Shown: in pieces, positions 41,596-58,863 of the stretch | Numbering within the stretch: the first letter of the stretch is position 1 | Layout of the letters: every line of letters starts with the position of its first letter | From: Pseudomonas iridis | GTDB taxonomy: Bacteria; Pseudomonadota; Gammaproteobacteria; Pseudomonadales; Pseudomonadaceae | Length of the DNA stretch: 64,000 bases | Direction: 5' to 3' | NCBI RefSeq assembly: GCF_017980685.1 | Contig: NZ_JACXXO010000009.1 | Span: 153,307 to 217,306, forward strand | Made by a program: the position numbers and the translations under genes | Notes under the pieces: model-generated | What the model saw: the letters and a program-made list of their open reading frames with translations, nothing else | Databases searched by the model: none | Told to the model about the DNA's origin: nothing

Positions 41596-42194
41596 CCCAG
41601 CAGCTCCTCGAATTTCTTCACGGCCGACACGGTGATCAACACCTTGTCGTATGCGATCAGACTAACTGGATCGGAACCTTGAACGTCACGTACATCTACG
41701 TGCGGCAGGTTACGAGCAGCCAGGTACAGGTTCTGATCAACAGCGTCCGACACGATGAGAACATCGGTCAGGCTCATGTTGTTCAGCTTGCCCAGCAGAT
41801 CTTTGGTTTTCGGAGTTTCAACAGCGAAATCCTGAACCACGACCAGACGATCAGTACGCACCAGCTCAGCAAGGATGGAACGCATTGCTGCGCGATACAT
41901 CTTCTTGTTCAGCTTCTGGGAGTGATCCTGCGGACGAGCTGCGAAAGTGGTACCGCCGCCACGCCAGATTGGGCTACGGATAGTACCGGCACGAGCGCGG
42001 CCAGTACCTTTCTGACGCCATGGGCGCTTACCGCCACCACGAACGTCGGAACGGGTCTTTTGCTGCTTGCTACCTTGACGGCCGCCGGCCATGTAGGCCA
42101 CGACTGCTTGGTGAACCAGCGTCTCGTTGAATTCGCCGCCAAATGTCAGTTCGGAAACTTCGATCGCTTGAGCGTCATTTACATTTAATTGCAT
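41592..42194 (-). CDS. rplD: 50S ribosomal protein L4
   Basis: The protein is 200 residues starting [20 protein letters not shown]. The extended tunnel loop is [20 protein letters not shown] followed by [15 protein letters not shown], complete and wild-type looking at the macrolide site. In E. coli L4 also represses the S10 operon by attenuation; the short leader here argues against the same mechanism. It is 12 bp after rplC. Confidence 0.98.
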
Positions 42195-42206
42195 GTCAGC
42201 TTCCCC

Positions 42207-42842
42207 TTAACCGCGAGCCTTGGCTGCTGGACGTACAACCAGGTTGCCGCCAGTAGCGCCAGGAACAGCACCCTTGACCAACAACAGATTGCGTTCAGCG
42301 TCCACGCGCACTACTTCCAGGGACTGCACGGTCACGCGCTCAGCGCCCATATGACCGGACATTTTTTTGCCCTTGAATACACGACCAGGAGTCTGGCACT
42401 GGCCGATAGAGCCTGGGACGCGGTGGGATACGGAGTTACCGTGGGTGTTATCTTGCCCGCGGAAATTCCAACGCTTGATCGTACCCTGGAAGCCCTTACC
42501 CTTGGACTGACCGGTTACATCAACCAGCTGACCAGCGGCGAAGATTTCAGCGTTGATCAGATCGCCAGCCTGGTAGTCGCCTTCTTCAAGACGGAACTCC
42601 ATGACAGTGCGACCAGCGGCAACATTCGCCTTAGCGAAGTGGCCAGCTTGAGCAGCTGTAACACGCGAAGCACGACGCTCGCCTACAGTGACTTGCACTG
42701 CACGATAGCCATCGGTCTCTTCAGTTTTGAACTGGGTGACGCGATTCGGCTCGATCTCAATGACCGTGACCGGAATGGAGACACCTTCTTCGGTGAAAAT
42801 ACGGGTCATACCGCATTTACGACCGACTACACCAATAGTCAT
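42207..42842 (-). CDS. rplC: 50S ribosomal protein L3
   Basis: The protein is 211 residues from the ATG at 42842 (MTIGVVGRKCGMTRIFTEEG). The extended loop near the peptidyl-transferase centre is GTIKRWNFRGQDNTHGNSVS, with HRVPGSIGQCQTPGRVFKGK following; the Gln in GSIGQCQTPG is the methylated residue in E. coli. Residues linked to linezolid or pleuromutilin resistance look unaltered. An 80-bp gap separates it from rpsJ. Confidence 0.97.
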   Translation of the reverse strand: MTIGVVGRKCGMTRIFTEEGVSIPVTVIEIEPNRVTQFKTEETDGYRAVQVTVGERRASRVTAAQAGHFAKANVAAGRTVMEFRLEEGDYQAGDLINAEIFAAGQLVDVTGQSKGKGFQGTIKRWNFRGQDNTHGNSVSHRVPGSIGQCQTPGRVFKGKKMSGHMGAERVTVQSLEVVRVDAERNLLLVKGAVPGATGGNLVVRPAAKARG

Positions 42843-42922
42843 GTTGTAAACCTCATGAGTGTACGGGGCTTTCACCCGCTATGGCCGCCCATTTCAGAGC
42901 GTTACACGACTAAGACCGAGTC

Positions 42923-43234
42923 TTAGCCGAGGCTGATCTGCACTTCCACACCGGCCGCAAGATCAAGCTTCATAAGTGCATCAACGGTTTTATCCGTTGG
43001 CTGGACGATATCCAGAACGCGCTTATGAGTACGGATCTCGTACTGGTCACGCGCGTCTTTGTTGACGTGCGGGGAGACCAGAACGGTGAACCGCTCTTTA
43101 CGGGTAGGCAGTGGAATTGGACCACGCACTTGAGCACCAGTACGTTTCGCGGTTTCCACGATTTCCTGGGTGGATTGGTCGATCAGGCGATGGTCAAAAG
43201 CCTTCAACCTGATACGGATTTGCTGATTTTGCAT
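42923..43234 (-). CDS. rpsJ: 30S ribosomal protein S10 (NusE)
   Basis: The protein is 103 residues starting [20 protein letters not shown] and ending [14 protein letters not shown]. Besides its ribosomal place in the head, S10 binds NusB and NusG in antitermination. It opens the S10 operon. A strong promoter lies at 43297-43325, so the leader is only about 55 nt. Confidence 0.98.
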
Positions 43235-43296
43235 TGGATTTCAGACTCCGGCTGCTATTCCCACCGAGCGCAATACGCCCGTTAAAAGGAGGCGCA

Positions 43297-43325
43297 ATTC
43301 TATAGACGCCCCAGATTGGTGTCAA
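43297..43325 (-). promoter_or_regulatory. Strong sigma-70 promoter of the S10 operon
   Basis: On the minus strand TTGACA (43320-43325), a 17-base spacer and TAGAAT (43297-43302) form a near-consensus promoter. The next bases (TGCGCCTCC) are GC-rich, as in stringently controlled promoters. It lies between the tuf terminator and rpsJ. Confidence 0.88.
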
Positions 43326-43331
43326 CCCAAT

Positions 43332-43360
43332 AAAAAAAGCCCCCGCTAAGCGGAGGCTTT
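43332..43360 (-). terminator. Terminator after the fusA-proximal tuf gene
   Basis: On the minus strand AAAGCCTCCGC pairs with GCGGGGGCTTT (43336-43360) and is followed by a run of T residues. It separates the str operon from the S10 operon. Confidence 0.9.
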
Positions 43361-43388
43361 CTTCAATTCATCATTTAACTCAAAAGAG

Positions 43389-44582
43389 TTAGGCGATGAT
43401 TTTGGCTACGACGCCAGCGCCGACGGTACGACCGCCTTCACGGATAGCGAAACGCAGACCGTCTTCCATTGCAATGGTCTTGATCAGGGTGACAACCATT
43501 TTGATGTTGTCGCCCGGCATTACCATTTCAACGCCTTCCGGCAGCTCGCAGTTACCGGTCACGTCAGTGGTCCGGAAGTAGAACTGTGGACGGTAGCCTT
43601 TGAAGAACGGAGTGTGACGACCGCCTTCTTCTTTGCTCAACACGTACACTTCAGCTTCGAAGGTAGTGTGCGGCTTAACCGAACCCGGCTTAACCAGAAC
43701 CTGGCCACGCTCTACGTCGTCACGCTTGGTGCCGCGCAGCAGCACGCCGCAGTTCTCGCCAGCACGACCTTCGTCGAGCAGCTTACGGAACATTTCAACA
43801 CCGGTGCAGGTGGTGACAGTAGTGTCACGCAGACCAACGATTTCCAGTGGATCCTGAACGCGAACGATACCGCGCTCGATACGGCCAGTTACAACAGTAC
43901 CGCGACCCGAGATCGAGAATACGTCTTCGATTGGCATCAGGAACGGCTTGTCGACTACGCGAATCGGATCCGGAATGTAGGTATCCAGAGTCTCAACCAG
44001 CTTACGAACGGCAGTGGTGCCCATTTCGTTGTCGTCTTTGCCTTCCAGAGCCATACGAGCCGAACCGATGATGATCGGAGTGTCGTCGCCTGGGAAGTCA
44101 TAGGTGGACAGCAGGTCGCGAACTTCCATCTCAACCAGTTCCAGCAGCTCAGCGTCGTCTACCAGGTCAGCCTTGTTCAGGAAAACCACGATGTACGGAA
44201 CGCCAACCTGACGGGACAGCAGGATGTGCTCACGGGTTTGTGGCATCGGACCATCAGCGGCCGAGCAAACCAGGATTGCGCCGTCCATCTGGGCAGCACC
44301 GGTGATCATGTTCTTCACATAGTCAGCGTGACCTGGGCAGTCAACGTGAGCGTAGTGACGGATCAGCGAGTTGTATTCAACGTGCGCGGTGTTGATGGTG
44401 ATACCACGAGCTTTTTCTTCTGGTGCGCTGTCGATCTTGTCGAAGTCAACGATTGCAGAACCGAAAACTTCGGAGCAAACGCGAGTCAGAGCAGCAGTCA
44501 GAGTGGTTTTACCGTGGTCAACGTGACCAATGGTGCCAACGTTGACGTGCGGTAGGGAACGATCAAATTTTTCTTTAGCCAC
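43389..44582 (-). CDS. tufA: Elongation factor Tu (copy in the str operon)
   Basis: The protein is 397 residues. GTPase motifs are GHVDHGKTTL, the switch I region RGITINTAHVEY, DCPGHADYVKNM and NKADLVDD. It delivers aminoacyl-tRNA to the A site. It lies 31 bp after fusA and is followed by a terminator. The protein differs from the second copy at 59950 only in the last residue (Ala here, Glu there). The DNA from 43489 to 44405 is identical to 60050-60966 by eye, while both ends differ at many third positions. Confidence 0.98.
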   Translation of the reverse strand: MAKEKFDRSLPHVNVGTIGHVDHGKTTLTAALTRVCSEVFGSAIVDFDKIDSAPEEKARGITINTAHVEYNSLIRHYAHVDCPGHADYVKNMITGAAQMDGAILVCSAADGPMPQTREHILLSRQVGVPYIVVFLNKADLVDDAELLELVEMEVRDLLSTYDFPGDDTPIIIGSARMALEGKDDNEMGTTAVRKLVETLDTYIPDPIRVVDKPFLMPIEDVFSISGRGTVVTGRIERGIVRVQDPLEIVGLRDTTVTTCTGVEMFRKLLDEGRAGENCGVLLRGTKRDDVERGQVLVKPGSVKPHTTFEAEVYVLSKEEGGRHTPFFKGYRPQFYFRTTDVTGNCELPEGVEMVMPGDNIKMVVTLIKTIAMEDGLRFAIREGGRTVGAGVVAKIIA

Positions 44583-44613
44583 GACAATTAACTCCTAGCC
44601 TAAAGGGGCTGAA

Positions 44614-46719
44614 TCAGCCTTGTTTTTTGGTAACAGACTCGACGATGTGCGACGGGGCTGTATCGTATTTTTTGAATTCCATAGAGTAGCTTGCGCGACC
44701 CTGGGACATGGAACGAACGTCGGTCGCATAACCGAACATTTCACCCAGCGGAACTTCGGCACGAATTACTTTGCCGGAGACCGTGTCTTCCATACCCTGG
44801 ATCATGCCGCGACGACGGTTAAGGTCGCCCATCACATCACCCATATAGTCTTCAGGCGTAACAACCTCTACAGCCATGATCGGCTCGAGCAACTCACCAC
44901 CACCCTTCTGGGCCAGTTGCTTGGTCGCCATGGAAGCAGCCACTTTAAACGCCATCTCGTTGGAGTCGACGTCGTGGTAAGAACCATCGAACACGGTAGC
45001 CTTCAGGCCGATCAGCGGATAGCCGGCAACAACGCCGTTCTTCATCTGCTCTTCGATACCCTTCTGGATAGCCGGGATGTATTCCTTAGGAACCACACCA
45101 CCTACTACTTCGTTCACGAATTGCAGACCTTCCTGACCTTCGTCAGCAGGAGCAAAACGAATCCAGCAGTGACCAAACTGGCCACGACCGCCGGACTGGC
45201 GAACGAACTTGCCTTCGATTTCGCAGTTCTTCGTGATGCGCTCACGATAGGAAACCTGAGGCTTGCCGATGTTGGCTTCGACGTTGAACTCACGGCGCAT
45301 CCGGTCAACCAGGATGTCCAGGTGCAGCTCGCCCATGCCGGAGATGATCGTTTGACCAGTCTCTTCATCAGTTTTAACGCGGAAAGAAGGGTCTTCCTGA
45401 GCAAGCTTGCCCAGAGCGATACCCATTTTTTCCTGGTCATCCTTGGTCTTAGGCTCTACGGCAACCGAAATAACCGGCTCCGGGAAGTCCATACGAACCA
45501 GAATGATTGGCTTGTCAGCGTTGCAGAGGGTTTCACCAGTGGTGACGTCCTTCATGCCGATCAGGGCCGCGATGTCACCAGCGCGCACTTCCTTGATCTC
45601 TTCACGGGCGTTTGCGTGCATTTGCACCATACGACCCACGCGCTCTTTCTTGCCCTTAACCGAGTTGATTACGCCGTCGCCGGAGTTCAACACGCCCGAG
45701 TAAACGCGGACAAAGGTCAAAGTACCCACGAATGGGTCGGTAGCGATCTTGAACGCCAGAGCCGAGAACGGCTCCAAATCGTCTGCGTGACGCTCCAGCT
45801 CGATTTCCTCGTTATCCGGGTCAGTACCCTTGATAGCAGGAATATCGGTTGGCGCAGGCAGGAAGTCGATAACGGCGTCGAGAACCAGGGGAACACCCTT
45901 GTTCTTGAAGGAAGAACCGCAAACGGCCAGAACGATTTCGCCGGCGATAGTACGCTGACGCAAAGCAGCTTTGATCTCTTCGATCGTCAGCTCTTCGCCT
46001 TCCAGGTACTTGTTCATCAGCTCTTCGCTGGCTTCGGCAGCAGCCTGAACCATGTTGTCGCGCCATTCGGCAGCCAATTCCTGCATATCTTCAGGAACAG
46101 GCTTACGAACAGGAACCATACCTTTATCAGCATCATTCCAGTACACAGCTTCCATGTTGATCAGATCAATCTGACCCTGGAAGTTGTCTTCTGAACCGAT
46201 AGCCAACTGGATTGGCACCGGAGTGTGACCCAGACGCTTTTTGATCTGTTCGATCACGCGCAGGAAGTTCGCACCGGCACGGTCCATCTTGTTCACGTAA
46301 ACAAGACGCGGGACACCGTATTTGTTGGCCTGACGCCATACGGTTTCCGACTGAGGCTCAACACCCGAAGTACCGCAGAACACAACGACAGCGCCGTCGA
46401 GTACGCGCAGGGAACGTTCAACTTCAATGGTGAAGTCTACGTGGCCCGGGGTATCGATTACGTTGAAGCGATGCTCGTCTTTGTACTGCTTAGCAGAACC
46501 TTTCCAGAAGGCGGTAATGGCAGCAGAAGTAATGGTAATACCACGCTCCTGCTCCTGAACCATCCAGTCTGTGGTCGCGGCGCCGTCATGCACCTCGCCC
46601 ATTTTGTGACTTTTGCCGGTGTAAAAAAGGACGCGCTCGGTGGTAGTGGTTTTACCAGCATCCACGTGAGCGACGATACCGATGTTACGGTAGCGACTAA
46701 TCGGAGTAGTACGAGCCAT
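44614..46719 (-). CDS. fusA: Elongation factor G
   Basis: The protein is 701 residues. GTPase motifs are AHVDAGKTTTTERVLFYTGK, DTPGHVDFTIEVERSL and NKMDRAGANF. Domains II to V follow, with SGMGELHLDILVDRMRREFN in domain III and the tip loop of domain IV. EF-G drives translocation and ribosome recycling. This is the fusA1-type gene of the str operon, 30 bp after rpsG; pseudomonads usually carry a second fusA elsewhere. No fusidic-acid-type change was checked in detail. Confidence 0.98.
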   Translation of the reverse strand: MARTTPISRYRNIGIVAHVDAGKTTTTERVLFYTGKSHKMGEVHDGAATTDWMVQEQERGITITSAAITAFWKGSAKQYKDEHRFNVIDTPGHVDFTIEVERSLRVLDGAVVVFCGTSGVEPQSETVWRQANKYGVPRLVYVNKMDRAGANFLRVIEQIKKRLGHTPVPIQLAIGSEDNFQGQIDLINMEAVYWNDADKGMVPVRKPVPEDMQELAAEWRDNMVQAAAEASEELMNKYLEGEELTIEEIKAALRQRTIAGEIVLAVCGSSFKNKGVPLVLDAVIDFLPAPTDIPAIKGTDPDNEEIELERHADDLEPFSALAFKIATDPFVGTLTFVRVYSGVLNSGDGVINSVKGKKERVGRMVQMHANAREEIKEVRAGDIAALIGMKDVTTGETLCNADKPIILVRMDFPEPVISVAVEPKTKDDQEKMGIALGKLAQEDPSFRVKTDEETGQTIISGMGELHLDILVDRMRREFNVEANIGKPQVSYRERITKNCEIEGKFVRQSGGRGQFGHCWIRFAPADEGQEGLQFVNEVVGGVVPKEYIPAIQKGIEEQMKNGVVAGYPLIGLKATVFDGSYHDVDSNEMAFKVAASMATKQLAQKGGGELLEPIMAVEVVTPEDYMGDVMGDLNRRRGMIQGMEDTVSGKVIRAEVPLGEMFGYATDVRSMSQGRASYSMEFKKYDTAPSHIVESVTKKQG

Positions 46720-46749
46720 AAAGCCCTCGCAAAATTAGTGAAGCTAAAA

Positions 46750-47223
46750 TTAGAAGCGGTAGTGCGAGAAAGCTTTGTTGGCTTCTGCCATACGGTGCAC
46801 GTCTTCACGCTTCTTAACAGCAGCACCTTTACCTTCAGCAGCATCCAGCAGCTCGCCAGCCAAGCGCAGAGCCATAGACTTCTCGCCACGCTTGCGCGCG
46901 AAGTCTACCAACCAGCGCATTGCCAGAGCGTTACGACGGGAAGGACGAACCTCGACCGGAACCTGGTAAGTAGCACCACCAACGCGGCGCGACTTCACTT
47001 CGACCAGCGGAGCGATGGCGTCGAGTGCTTTTTCGAAGAGTTCCAGGGGATCGGTGCCAGCCTTACGGGTTGCAACGGTTTCCAGGGCACCATAAACGAT
47101 ACGCTCGGCAACGGCTTTCTTGCCGCTTTCCATAACGTGGTTCATGAATTTGGCGAGGATCTGGCTTCCGTATTTCGGATCGTCCAGAATCTCACGCTTT
47201 GCTGCTACGCGACGTCTTGGCAT
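46750..47223 (-). CDS. rpsG: 30S ribosomal protein S7
   Basis: The protein is 157 residues starting MPRRRVAAKREILDDPKYGS. The conserved QVPVEVRPSRRNALAMRWLV and the basic tail KREDVHRMAEANKAFSHYRF are present. S7 organises the 3' domain of 16S rRNA and, in E. coli, represses the str operon by binding the rpsL-rpsG spacer; here that spacer is 107 nt, long enough to hold such a structure. Whether it does was not tested. Confidence 0.98.
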   Translation of the reverse strand: MPRRRVAAKREILDDPKYGSQILAKFMNHVMESGKKAVAERIVYGALETVATRKAGTDPLELFEKALDAIAPLVEVKSRRVGGATYQVPVEVRPSRRNALAMRWLVDFARKRGEKSMALRLAGELLDAAEGKGAAVKKREDVHRMAEANKAFSHYRF

Positions 47224-47330
47224 GATAAGCCCTCAAGCGGTCTTCAGGTTAGCTCGGGACAGATCCAAAGGATGCGTGCCCGACCTTACTCTTATCGACT
47301 CAATAAAATAAAAATCTGCAAAACGACCGA

Positions 47331-47702
47331 TTACTTCGGACGCTTGGTACCGTACTTCGAACGACCCTGGTTACGACCTTTAACGCCGGAAGTATCCAAA
47401 GAACCGCGAACGGTGTGGTAACGAACACCTGGCAAGTCTTTTACACGGCCGCCACGAATCAGTACGACGCTGTGTTCTTGCAGGTTGTGGCCTTCACCGC
47501 CGATGTACGAGGAAACCTCGAAACCGTTGGTCAGACGCACACGGCATACTTTACGCAGTGCCGAGTTAGGTTTTTTCGGCGTGGTGGTATACACACGGGT
47601 GCATACGCCACGACGTTGCGGGCAGTTCTGCAGCGCAGGCACGTCGGATTTCTCGACGATACGCTTACGCGGCTGACGTACCAGCTGGTTGATAGTTGCC
47701 AT
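47331..47702 (-). CDS. rpsL: 30S ribosomal protein S12
   Basis: The protein is 123 residues starting [20 protein letters not shown]. Lys43 ([12 protein letters not shown]) and Lys88 ([14 protein letters not shown]), where streptomycin-resistance changes occur, are wild type. Asp89, the methylthiolation site of RimO, is present. It follows rpoC after 216 bp that contain a terminator-like hairpin. Confidence 0.98.
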
Positions 47703-47744
47703 CTACTAGCTCCACTGTTGTCTTGCGACGCTATTGTCTTGCAA

Positions 47745-47776
47745 GAAAAGCAAAATGGCAGGAACGAATTCCCGCC
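47745..47776 (-). terminator. Terminator-like hairpin between rpoC and rpsL
   Basis: GGCAGGAA at 47757-47764 and TTCCCGCC at 47769-47776 pair across CGAA, with one G-U pair on the minus-strand RNA. ATTTTGCTTTTC follows on the minus strand. It could end rpoBC transcription or reduce read-through into the str operon. Confidence 0.6.
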
Positions 47777-47918
47777 AAATTTAGGGGTACAAGAGTCTAA
47801 AGAGGATCTTGCCCCCAGTCAAGGCAAGGCCCCGACCTCCCCACTCATCGAACCTCGACAAATTGTCTCGATTCGATGAACGGTGCGATCAGGGCCTTAC
47901 GCTCATATATCGCAGAAC

Positions 47919-52118
<4,200 letters not shown>

Positions 52119-52182
52119 GGCCTTTCCTCCTGGCGGAGCAGAGAGCGGGCAATCCTGCCCCGCTCTCGATTCGCGTCACGTG

Positions 52183-56256
<4,074 letters not shown>

Positions 56257-56397
56257 CAGCGTTCCCCAGCTTGGTCACCTGCTTGTTTGGCCCCTCCCGA
56301 CGGGAGCAGCCAGAAAATCGTGCAAACCCCATGGTTTGCTCCACCACATCGGGTGGTTACAGCTCGTTATCAGCACCGACCCAGTCGGCTGCCAATA

Positions 56398-56430
56398 ACG
56401 GAAAAAGGCCGGTGGCAAGAGCCACCAGCC
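56398..56430 (-). terminator. Attenuator-like terminator between rplL and rpoB
   Basis: GGCCGGTGGC at 56407-56416 pairs with GCCACCAGCC at 56421-56430 across AAGA. On the minus strand TTTTTCCG follows the stem. E. coli has a partial terminator at the same place that sets the ratio of L7/L12 to polymerase; the same role is likely here. Confidence 0.88.
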
Positions 56431-56476
56431 ATCAGCCTGTCGCTTGACGCTCGGGCTGGAGGAGCAAAGTCGATGC

Positions 56477-56842
56477 TTATTTCAGCTCGACTTTAGCGCC
56501 TGCTTCTTCCAGCTTCTTCTTGGCGTCTTCAGCAGCTTCTTTCGAAACGCCTTCAGCTACAACCTGAGGAGCGCCGTCTACTTTCTCTTTGGCTTCTTTC
56601 AGGCCCAGACCGGTCAGTTCACGAACTGCCTTGATCACGTTAACCTTCTTCTCGCCAGCTTCCAGCAGAACAACGTTGAACTCGGTTTGCTCTTCAACAA
56701 CAGCGGCAGCAGCAGCTGGACCAGCAGAAGCAGCGGCAGCGGATACGCCGAACTTCTCTTCCATTGCCTTGATCAGCTCAACGATTTCCAGAACCGATTT
56801 TTCGCCGATTGCGTCGATGATTTGTTCGTTAGTCAGAGACAT
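56477..56842 (-). CDS. rplL: 50S ribosomal protein L7/L12
   Basis: The protein is 121 residues. The N-terminal dimerisation helix pair is MSLTNEQIIDAIGEKSVLEI, an Ala-rich hinge (AAAASAGPAAAAAVVEE) follows, and the C-terminal factor-binding domain holds KVNVIKAVRELTGLGLKEAK. It forms the flexible stalk with L10 that recruits translation GTPases. It lies 78 bp after rplJ. Confidence 0.98.
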   Translation of the reverse strand: MSLTNEQIIDAIGEKSVLEIVELIKAMEEKFGVSAAAASAGPAAAAAVVEEQTEFNVVLLEAGEKKVNVIKAVRELTGLGLKEAKEKVDGAPQVVAEGVSKEAAEDAKKKLEEAGAKVELK

Positions 56843-56920
56843 GACTTATTTCCTGAATTGGGGGACAGCCTGCAGGCCATCGAAATAAACAAAAATACGC
56901 GAGAGTTGAAACGCTGAGCC

Positions 56921-57421
56921 TTAAGCTGCAGCTGCTTCTTTCTGGTCGCGAAGTGCCGCCAGAGTACGAGCCAATTTGCTGGTAGCGCCTTGAATCACGC
57001 TCATCAGCTGAGAAATTGCTTCGTCACGGGTCGGCAGGCTTGCCAGCACGTCGATCTGATTAGCTGCGAGGAACTTGCCCTCGAACGCAGCTGCCTTGAT
57101 CTCGAACTTATCCTGACCTTTGGCAAATTCCTTGAACAAACGGGCAGCAGCGCCAGGATGTTCGTTGGAGAATGCAATCAAGGTCGGGCCAGTGAACACG
57201 TCGTTGAGAACACTGTATTCAGTGTCAGCAACAGCGCGCTTGAGCAAGGTGTTACGTACAACACGTACGTAAACGCCAGCTTCACGAGCCTCTTTACGGA
57301 GTCCGGTCATTGCGCCTACTGTTACGCCACGTGCATCAACCACGACAGCGGACAGAGCGACTTTGGCAGCCTCGTTGACTTCAGCGACGATGGCCTTCTT
57401 GTCTTCGAGATTAATTGCCAC
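56921..57421 (-). CDS. rplJ: 50S ribosomal protein L10
   Basis: The protein is 166 residues starting MAINLEDKKAIVAEVNEAAK, with VDARGVTVGAMTGLRKEARE and the C-terminal helix SVIQGATSKLARTLAALRDQ that binds L7/L12 dimers. In many bacteria the L10-L12 complex binds the leader of its own mRNA; such a leader is recognisable upstream at 57490-57580. Confidence 0.98.
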   Translation of the reverse strand: MAINLEDKKAIVAEVNEAAKVALSAVVVDARGVTVGAMTGLRKEAREAGVYVRVVRNTLLKRAVADTEYSVLNDVFTGPTLIAFSNEHPGAAARLFKEFAKGQDKFEIKAAAFEGKFLAANQIDVLASLPTRDEAISQLMSVIQGATSKLARTLAALRDQKEAAAA

Positions 57422-57489
57422 GGGTTTAACTCCTGCTTGTTACCGTTTCATTCGATCGAAACCGAATGTCGTTTTGGTGTCTGATTCGG

Positions 57490-57580
57490 TAAGGAACCGG
57501 GAGCACCATCTGCGTAGGCTTATGGTTTAAGACTTGCGTCGCCTACGGTCTTGGATAGCCCCCGCCAGGCAGGGACCCCA
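57490..57580 (-). promoter_or_regulatory. L10-type ribosomal protein leader upstream of rplJ
   Basis: On the minus strand CCGTAGGCGACGCAAGTCTT is followed by AAACCATAAGCCTACGCAGA. The stem CGTAGGC/GCCTACG, with the internal GACGCAAGTCTTAA, matches my memory of the conserved L10 leader, which carries a kink-turn bound by L10(L12)4. It lies in the 198-nt rplA-rplJ spacer. Confidence 0.75.
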
Positions 57581-57619
57581 ATCTTTCAACTGGCGCGAAT
57601 AACCGCGCCAATTTTTGTC

Positions 57620-58315
57620 TTACGCGTCCAGCGAGCTCTGATCAATGATCAGACCTGGGCCCATAGTGGTGCTCAGGGTAACGCGCTTGACGTAGATACC
57701 TTTCGAAGAAGCTGGCTTGATACGCTTCAGATCAGCGATCAGGGCTTCAACGTTTTCCTTCAGCTTGACGGCGTCGAAGCCCATCTTGCCAACGGAAGTG
57801 TGAATGATGCCGTTTTTGTCAGTGCGATAACGAACCTGACCAGCTTTTGCGTTCTTAACCGCAGTAGCTACGTCTGGAGTTACGGTACCAACCTTAGGGT
57901 TAGGCATCAGACCACGTGGACCAAGGATCTGACCCAACTGACCTACAACGCGCATGGCATCCGGGGATGCGATCACTACGTCATAGTTCAGGTCGCCGCC
58001 TTTCATTTCGGCAGCCAGGTCGTCCATACCTACACGGTCAGCGCCGGCAGCCAGAGCGGCCTCAGCAGCAGGACCCTGGGTGAACACAGCAACGCGAACG
58101 GTCTTGCCAGTGCCGTGCGGCAGCACAGTAGCGCTACGAACAACCTGGTCAGATTTACGCGGGTCAACACCGAGGTTTACAGCAACGTCGAACGACTCGC
58201 TGAACTTGACAGTCGACAGCTCAGCCAGCAAAGCAGCGGCGTCTACAATGTTGTAGGCCTTGCCTGCTTCGATTTTGCCGGCGATAGCCTTTTGACGCTT
58301 GGTCAGCTTAGCCAT
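57620..58315 (-). CDS. rplA: 50S ribosomal protein L1
   Basis: The protein is 231 residues starting MAKLTKRQKAIAGKIEAGKA, with GRGTGK-like TVLPHGTGKTVRVAVFTQGP and the conserved LGPRGLMPNPKVGTVTPDV. L1 forms the mobile stalk at the E site. In E. coli it represses the rplK-rplA pair by binding the rplK leader. Its ATG shares one base with the rplK stop (TAATG). Confidence 0.98.
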   Translation of the reverse strand: MAKLTKRQKAIAGKIEAGKAYNIVDAAALLAELSTVKFSESFDVAVNLGVDPRKSDQVVRSATVLPHGTGKTVRVAVFTQGPAAEAALAAGADRVGMDDLAAEMKGGDLNYDVVIASPDAMRVVGQLGQILGPRGLMPNPKVGTVTPDVATAVKNAKAGQVRYRTDKNGIIHTSVGKMGFDAVKLKENVEALIADLKRIKPASSKGIYVKRVTLSTTMGPGLIIDQSSLDA

Positions 58316-58746
58316 TACACACCCTCCACGTTAAGGCCCATGCTACGAGCAGAACCGGCGATAGTACGCACGGCTGCATCCATATCAGCTGCAGTCAGAT
58401 CCGCGTTTTTGGTTTTCGCGATTTCTTCCAGCTGAGCACGGGTAACAGTGCCAACCTTAACGGTGTTCGGACGAGCGGAGCCGCTGGTCAGACCGGCAGC
58501 CTTCTTCAGCAAAACCGAAGCAGGGGTGGATTTTGTTTCGAAAGTGAAGCTACGGTCGCTGTAGACAGTGATGATCACTGGAGTCGGCAGACCTGCTTCA
58601 ATACCCTGAGTACGGGCGTTGAAAGCCTTGCAGAATTCCATGATGTTCACGCCGTGCTGACCCAGAGCAGGACCAACAGGTGGGCTTGGGTTAGCCTGAG
58701 CGGCCTTCACTTGCAGCTTGATGTAAGCGGTAATTTTTTTGGCCAT
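58315..58746 (-). CDS. rplK: 50S ribosomal protein L11
   Basis: The protein is 143 residues from the ATG at 58746 (MAKKITAYIKLQVKAAQANP). The conserved proline helix PSPPVGPALGQHGVNIMEFC, target of thiostrepton binding, is intact. The C-terminal RNA-binding domain is IAGSARSMGLNVEGV at the end. It lies 117 bp after nusG, behind a hairpin that probably marks a new transcription unit. Confidence 0.98.
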   Translation of the reverse strand: MAKKITAYIKLQVKAAQANPSPPVGPALGQHGVNIMEFCKAFNARTQGIEAGLPTPVIITVYSDRSFTFETKSTPASVLLKKAAGLTSGSARPNTVKVGTVTRAQLEEIAKTKNADLTAADMDAAVRTIAGSARSMGLNVEGV

Positions 58747-58816
58747 GAGGCACTCCAATTACGGGTTCGAACGCCTCGAAAGGCTCCCCGGTTACTTGCG
58801 CGTATATCCCAGTGAC

Positions 58817-58848
58817 GACAAAACCCCACAGCCTAAGGCTGCGGGGTT
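58817..58848 (-). terminator. Terminator between nusG and rplK
   Basis: ACCCCACAGCC at 58823-58833 pairs with GGCTGCGGGGT at 58837-58847. On the minus strand TTTTGTCGTC follows. It comes 16 bases after the nusG stop. The stem has one wobble or mismatch and is strong, so rplKAJL probably has a promoter of its own after it. Confidence 0.82.
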
Positions 58849-58863
58849 GGGATGCTTGCTCAG

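Noticed and set aside
44620..46194. 524-codon plus-strand frame opposite fusA
   Set aside because: Mirror of biased codon use in a highly expressed gene; no domain recognised.
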